Shown here: piece after piece, positions 15,840 to 18,979 of the stretch
Position numbering within the stretch: the stretch's first letter is position 1
Layout: every line of letters starts with the position of its first letter
From: Ignavibacteriales bacterium
Lineage (GTDB): Bacteria > Bacteroidota > Ignavibacteria > Ignavibacteriales > Melioribacteraceae
Reading direction: 5' to 3'
NCBI GenBank assembly: GCA_020059785.1
Contig: JAGVBL010000387.1
Span: 1 to 18,979, forward strand
Length of the DNA: 18,979 nucleotides
The notes under the pieces: generated by a model
The model's database searches: none
What the model was told of the DNA's origin: nothing
What the model saw: the letters and a program-made list of their open reading frames with translations, nothing else
Program-made: the position numbers and the translations under genes

Positions 15840-16400
15840 ATGACAGAACTATCATCCTTATTACTCCCGATATTTGTATCGGCTGTAGTAGTTTTTATTG
15901 TCAGTTCAATAATTCACATGGTATTACCATGGCATAAAGGAGAGTATCCAAAATTACAAGATGAGGATAAAGTAATGGATTCTCTTCGCCCGATTAATAT
16001 TCCTCCGGGTGAATATATGGTTCCCCGTGCATCAAGTACAAGCGATATGAAATCACCGGAGTACAAAGACAAACTGAATAAAGGTCCGGTGATGATATTA
16101 ACCGTTCTGCCAAACGGCGAGCGCGGAATGGGTAGATATTTCATTTTATGGTTTGTGTATTCTCTTGTAGTCGGTTTATTCGCTGCATATATAGCCGGTC
16201 GTGCTCTACCGCCTGAGGCACATTATTTACAGGTATTCAGGTTTGTAGGTGCCTCGGCATTTATGGGTTATTCATTCGCTTACTGGCCGATGTATATCTG
16301 GTATCACCGTTCATTAAGAACTACCATAACATCAACGATAGACGGATTAATCTTTGCATTATTTACGGCTGGTGTTTTCGGCTGGCTCTGGCCAAGATAA
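15840..16400 (+). CDS. membrane protein of unknown function, 186 residues
   Basis: I do not recognise the family with certainty. The protein has a hydrophobic N-terminal segment (about 7-30), a long polar stretch (about 35-95) with many prolines and charged residues, then three further hydrophobic segments (about 103-122, 132-153 and 162-184). It ends GWLWPR. This suggests four membrane helices with one soluble loop of about 65 residues. A strong AAGGAG precedes the ATG. The gene stands alone between the pseudogene terminator and a strong convergent terminator, so context gives no functional hint. Confidence 0.8.
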   Translation: MTELSSLLLPIFVSAVVVFIVSSIIHMVLPWHKGEYPKLQDEDKVMDSLRPINIPPGEYMVPRASSTSDMKSPEYKDKLNKGPVMILTVLPNGERGMGRYFILWFVYSLVVGLFAAYIAGRALPPEAHYLQVFRFVGASAFMGYSFAYWPMYIWYHRSLRTTITSTIDGLIFALFTAGVFGWLWPR

Positions 16401-16407
16401 AAAAATT

Positions 16408-16455
16408 TTTCAGCCGCCCGTTATTTTATTCTGTAATTAATAGAGGCGGCTGAAA
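16408..16455. terminator. bidirectional terminator between convergent genes
   Basis: TTTCAGCCGCC (16408-16418) and GGCGGCTGAAA (16445-16455) form a perfect 11-bp GC-rich stem with a 26-base AT-rich spacer. It is flanked by an A run on the left and a T-rich run on the right, so it suits both the membrane protein gene and the slipin gene. The loop is longer than usual for an intrinsic terminator. Confidence 0.65.
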
Positions 16456-16479
16456 TTATTTTATCGATAATCCGTTAGA

Positions 16480-17256
16480 TCATTTTTCGCCTTTCACTTT
16501 TTCCATAAGTTCAAAGAATGGTTTGAATAGATCTATTGGTACCGGGAAAATTGTAGTTGAATTTTTCTCTGCCGCAACTTCAGTTAACGTTTGTAAAAAT
16601 CTCAATTGTAATGCAGACGGGGAAGAACTGATAATTTTCGCTGCATCAGCTAATCGCTGGGATGCCTGATATTCTCCTTCAGCATGAATTACTTTTGCTC
16701 TTCGTGCCCTTTCGGCTTCTGCCTGACGAGCAATTGCTCTTTGCATTTCGATCGGTAGATCAACATTTTTAACTTCCACAAGGGAAACTTTAATTCCCCA
16801 TGGTGCAGTATGAGTATCAATAGTTTCCTGAAGACGCTTATTTATCTTTTCACGTTCAGATAAAAGTTCATCTAATTCCGATTGCCCGAGCATGCTTCTA
16901 AGCGTTGTTTGTGCAAGCTGAGAAGTTGCAAAGAGGAAATTCTCCACTTCAACTATTGCTTTTTCCGCTTCGATTACACGGAAATAAATAACAGCACTTA
17001 CTTTAATTGAAACATTATCTCTTGTAATTACATCCTGCGAAGGGACTTCCATCGCAACAACACGCAAACTTACGCGAACAATTCTATCTACAATTGGAAT
17101 AAGAAATATTAAGCCGGGTCCTTTTGTTGGTATTAAACGACCCAAACGGAATATTACTCCTCTTTCATACTCACGTAAAATTCTGATTGCGCTGGCAAGA
17201 ATTATTATAACAAAAAAGATTACAATAAATAAAGTAGCAAAGCTTTCCGGTCTCAT
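16480..17256 (-). CDS. slipin, SPFH/band 7 (stomatin-like) membrane protein
   Basis: This 258-residue protein has one N-terminal membrane segment (about 7-27), the slipin start REYERGVIFRLGR (28-40), and the SPFH domain with GPGLIFLIPIVDRI and PSQDVITRDNVSIKV. A charged helical stretch rich in Ala, Glu and Arg (RQAEAERARRAKVI) follows, as in oligomerising family members. The C-terminus has a mildly hydrophobic TTIFPVPIDL. Slipins form membrane scaffolds. The gene lies 44 bases after the NfeD gene with a good AAGGAG, which is the classical nfeD-slipin pairing, in which the protease partner cuts the slipin near its C-terminus (shown in Pyrococcus). Confidence 0.93.
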   Translation of the reverse strand: MRPESFATLFIVIFFVIIILASAIRILREYERGVIFRLGRLIPTKGPGLIFLIPIVDRIVRVSLRVVAMEVPSQDVITRDNVSIKVSAVIYFRVIEAEKAIVEVENFLFATSQLAQTTLRSMLGQSELDELLSEREKINKRLQETIDTHTAPWGIKVSLVEVKNVDLPIEMQRAIARQAEAERARRAKVIHAEGEYQASQRLADAAKIISSSPSALQLRFLQTLTEVAAEKNSTTIFPVPIDLFKPFFELMEKVKGEK

Positions 17257-17300
17257 TTTACTTTCTCCTTATAAAATTTTTCCCCCTTCAAAAAAAATAA

Positions 17301-18617
17301 TCATCTAAATTGAGTTTTTTTCTGAACAATAAGTTTCAGATTCTTTATTCCCGATACTTCAACTTTATCGCCTTTTTTTATTTCCGCTTCAGATTCGCTT
17401 TCCCAAATTTCACCATGAATCATAACCCATCCGCTCATATTATTACCGGAGTCCGATAAAGCTACACCTACCTCACCAAGTAAACCTTCTTTACCTGTGG
17501 ATGGTTTTTTACGCTGGGCTGTTATTCCCTTACCTACTGCAAAGATAAAAAAGAATGCTGTCAGCACTGTTGCTGTTATTATTACACTTAAAGACAGATG
17601 AATGAATTCGTAAGAAATATTTGTATTAATAAGCATGAGAGAGCCAATTAGAAATGATATTATTCCACCGGCTGTAAGTAAACCATGGCTAACAACTTTT
17701 ATCTCTGCAATAAAAAGTACTACTGCAAATATTATTAGACCAAGACCCGCATAATTAATTGGTAAGGTATGAAGAGAATAGAATGCAAGAACAAGAGAAA
17801 TTACTCCAACAATACCCGGTAATATTGACCCGGGATTACTTAATTCAAAAATCAAACCGTAAATACCAATCATCATAAGTATATAAGCAATATTAGGATC
17901 GCTGATAATATCGAGTATTTTCTGAACCGGGTTCATCTCTACAAAATTTAGTTCGGCATTTTTAGAATTTATTATTTTATAACCATCAGCGGTTTCAACT
18001 TTCCGTCCATCAAGTTTAGTAAGAAGACTATCCAGATTCTTTGCAACAAAATCAGCAATGTTCTCTTTTACTGCCTCGGTTTCCGATAATGATAAACTCT
18101 GCCTGACAGCTTTTTCCGCCCATTCAATATTTCTATGCCGTTTTTCTGCAATGCTTCTTATAAATGCCGCAGCATCATTTGTTGCTTTCTCCATCATAAT
18201 ATCGAGACTGTCTTTTTTATTTGATTGTCCTCCTTCATTCATCATAACAGGATGAGCGGCGCCGATGTTAGTACCTGGCGCCATTACAGCAACATTAGCA
18301 GCAATTGTTATAAAAACGCCGGCAGAAGCTGCTTGCGCACCCGAAGGATAAACATAAACCACAATCGGAATTCTGGATGATAGGAAATCGCTTACTATAA
18401 TTCGTGTGGACTTTAGAAGTCCCCCGGGTGTATTTAATTGAATTATTAAACATTCTGCATTTTCTTTATTAGCAGATTCAATTGCATCGTGGATAAAATC
18501 CGTAACAACGGGATTAATTGCACCATCTATTTTAATTATATCTATTCGGTGTTTAGAAAGCTGGGAGGAAAATAGTAAGGAAAAAAATAAAATTGTAATT
18601 ACTGATTTCATACTCAT
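17301..18617 (-). CDS. NfeD-family membrane-bound serine protease (long form)
   Basis: This protein of about 438 residues has a signal sequence, an N-terminal ClpP-like (SppA/1510-N type) protease domain, several membrane helices (roughly residues 245-365) and a C-terminal NfeD OB-fold (about 375-440). The protease domain shows QLNTPGGLLKSTR and SGAQAASAGVFIT, the latter holding the likely nucleophile (Ser100, counted from the GTG at 18623). A later conserved Lys in EKATNDAAAF (Lys146) is the likely base by analogy with Pyrococcus PH1510. Starts at GTG 18623, ATG 18617 and ATG 18611 are open; none has a clear Shine-Dalgarno. The last (MKSVITILFF) gives the most typical signal peptide, so 18611 is an equal alternative. 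It precedes the slipin gene, the expected partner. Confidence 0.92.
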   Translation of the reverse strand: MSMKSVITILFFSLLFSSQLSKHRIDIIKIDGAINPVVTDFIHDAIESANKENAECLIIQLNTPGGLLKSTRIIVSDFLSSRIPIVVYVYPSGAQAASAGVFITIAANVAVMAPGTNIGAAHPVMMNEGGQSNKKDSLDIMMEKATNDAAAFIRSIAEKRHRNIEWAEKAVRQSLSLSETEAVKENIADFVAKNLDSLLTKLDGRKVETADGYKIINSKNAELNFVEMNPVQKILDIISDPNIAYILMMIGIYGLIFELSNPGSILPGIVGVISLVLAFYSLHTLPINYAGLGLIIFAVVLFIAEIKVVSHGLLTAGGIISFLIGSLMLINTNISYEFIHLSLSVIITATVLTAFFFIFAVGKGITAQRKKPSTGKEGLLGEVGVALSDSGNNMSGWVMIHGEIWESESEAEIKKGDKVEVSGIKNLKLIVQKKTQFR

Positions 18618-18623
18618 ACTCAC

Positions 18624-18800
18624 TGTTTCATTAATTAATACAAATCCGGTTTATCAAATCACAAAATCAAAATAAAAATATCATCTGGTAGAAAATCTAA
18701 TTAATTCCTATTCAACAAGCAATTCGAAGAGAATTACGGAAGTAATTTCAGAATATTGAAAGAAATTAAAACTTCACTTTATATTCTTTTACATACAGAA
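18624..18800. other. intergenic gap between the GH97 end and the NfeD gene
   Basis: This 177-base AT-rich gap holds no open frame I can support. A weak stem AATTAC-GGAA-GTAATT lies at 18732-18747, which might end the GH97 transcript. I found no full TAnnTTTG box for the NfeD gene; the nearest is TTATTTTG (minus strand, 18675-18668), one base off. Confidence 0.4.
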
Positions 18801-18979
18801 TTATTTACTAATAATTGCAGCCCATCCGCCGCCGGACGCAAGATGAATATTCATTTTTGTTTTATTGCTAATAGTATCGGTTAACATTTTAAAATCATTC
18901 GCATTACGGTCAGCATTTAATCCATCTTGCCAGATTTTTATTTTATAATCACCGTCCGGAAGAAATGAAAAATCAATGG
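18801..18979 (-). CDS. glycoside hydrolase family 97 (SusB-like alpha-glucosidase), C-terminal end only
   Basis: The minus strand is open from the right window edge to a TAA at 18801-18803, giving 58 codons. The sequence includes SFLPDGDYKIKIWQDGLNAD and ends with HLASGGGWAAIISK. This is the pattern of the C-terminal beta-sandwich of GH97 enzymes (a FLP-G-Y step, an NADRNA run, then a Gly-rich GGGWAA end). GH97 members are periplasmic alpha-glucosidases or alpha-galactosidases of polysaccharide use. Only the accessory domain is visible, so activity and specificity cannot be judged. Confidence 0.75.
   Translation of the reverse strand, partial: IDFSFLPDGDYKIKIWQDGLNADRNANDFKMLTDTISNKTKMNIHLASGGGWAAIISK

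Noticed and set aside
1..18979. A defence island, prophage, secretion system or other undescribed multi-gene system
   Set aside because: Nearly all genes belong to known housekeeping families; no nucleases, integrases, phage structural genes or toxin-antitoxin pairs are visible.

Overview
This window looks like chromosomal housekeeping sequence from an AT-rich, Gram-negative bacterium of the Bacteroidota/Chlorobiota side of the tree, possibly an Ignavibacteria-like organism. That placement is inference. It rests on LPS core genes (Kdo transferase, heptosyltransferase), a GH97-type glycosidase end, and promoters of the form TAnnTTTG with an upstream TTTG-like box, which is the Bacteroidota-type consensus. 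No tRNA, rRNA, CRISPR array, transposase, prophage or defence system is visible.

Layout. Positions 1-1272 (minus strand) hold a heptosyltransferase that overlaps, by an ATGA, the start of a Kdo transferase running off the left edge. A divergent promoter pair then separates this from a 92-residue protein of unknown function (plus strand, 1401-1679), which ends in a symmetric terminator. Positions 1715-10185 form a long minus-strand block, read leuS, serS, a two-gene heterodimeric ABC exporter, then class I fructose-1,6-bisphosphatase. A repeat-rich inverted-repeat element lies between leuS and serS. From 10372 the plus strand carries zwf and pgl (the oxidative pentose phosphate entry, overlapping genes), a secreted S9 peptidase, a small DUF1232 membrane protein, a decayed lipocalin gene and an unrecognised 186-residue membrane protein. 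From 16480 to the right edge the minus strand holds a slipin/NfeD pair and the last 58 codons of a GH97-like glycosidase.

How the genes relate. zwf and pgl carry out the first two steps of the oxidative pentose phosphate pathway. fbp, on the other strand, supplies hexose phosphate by gluconeogenesis but is physically tied to an ABC exporter operon. The exporter halves have complementary defects in one ATP site, as in known heterodimeric exporters. The slipin and NfeD proteins form a known membrane-protease/scaffold pair.

The points most worth a second look are these. Three genes have misleading upstream TTG starts that are really the last three bases of their own -10-like promoter box. The lipocalin pseudogene can be reconstructed through two frameshifts and an amber codon and also lacks the family's GxW tryptophan. 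Two long inverted repeats lie between genes. I did not find a convincing undescribed multi-gene system here.
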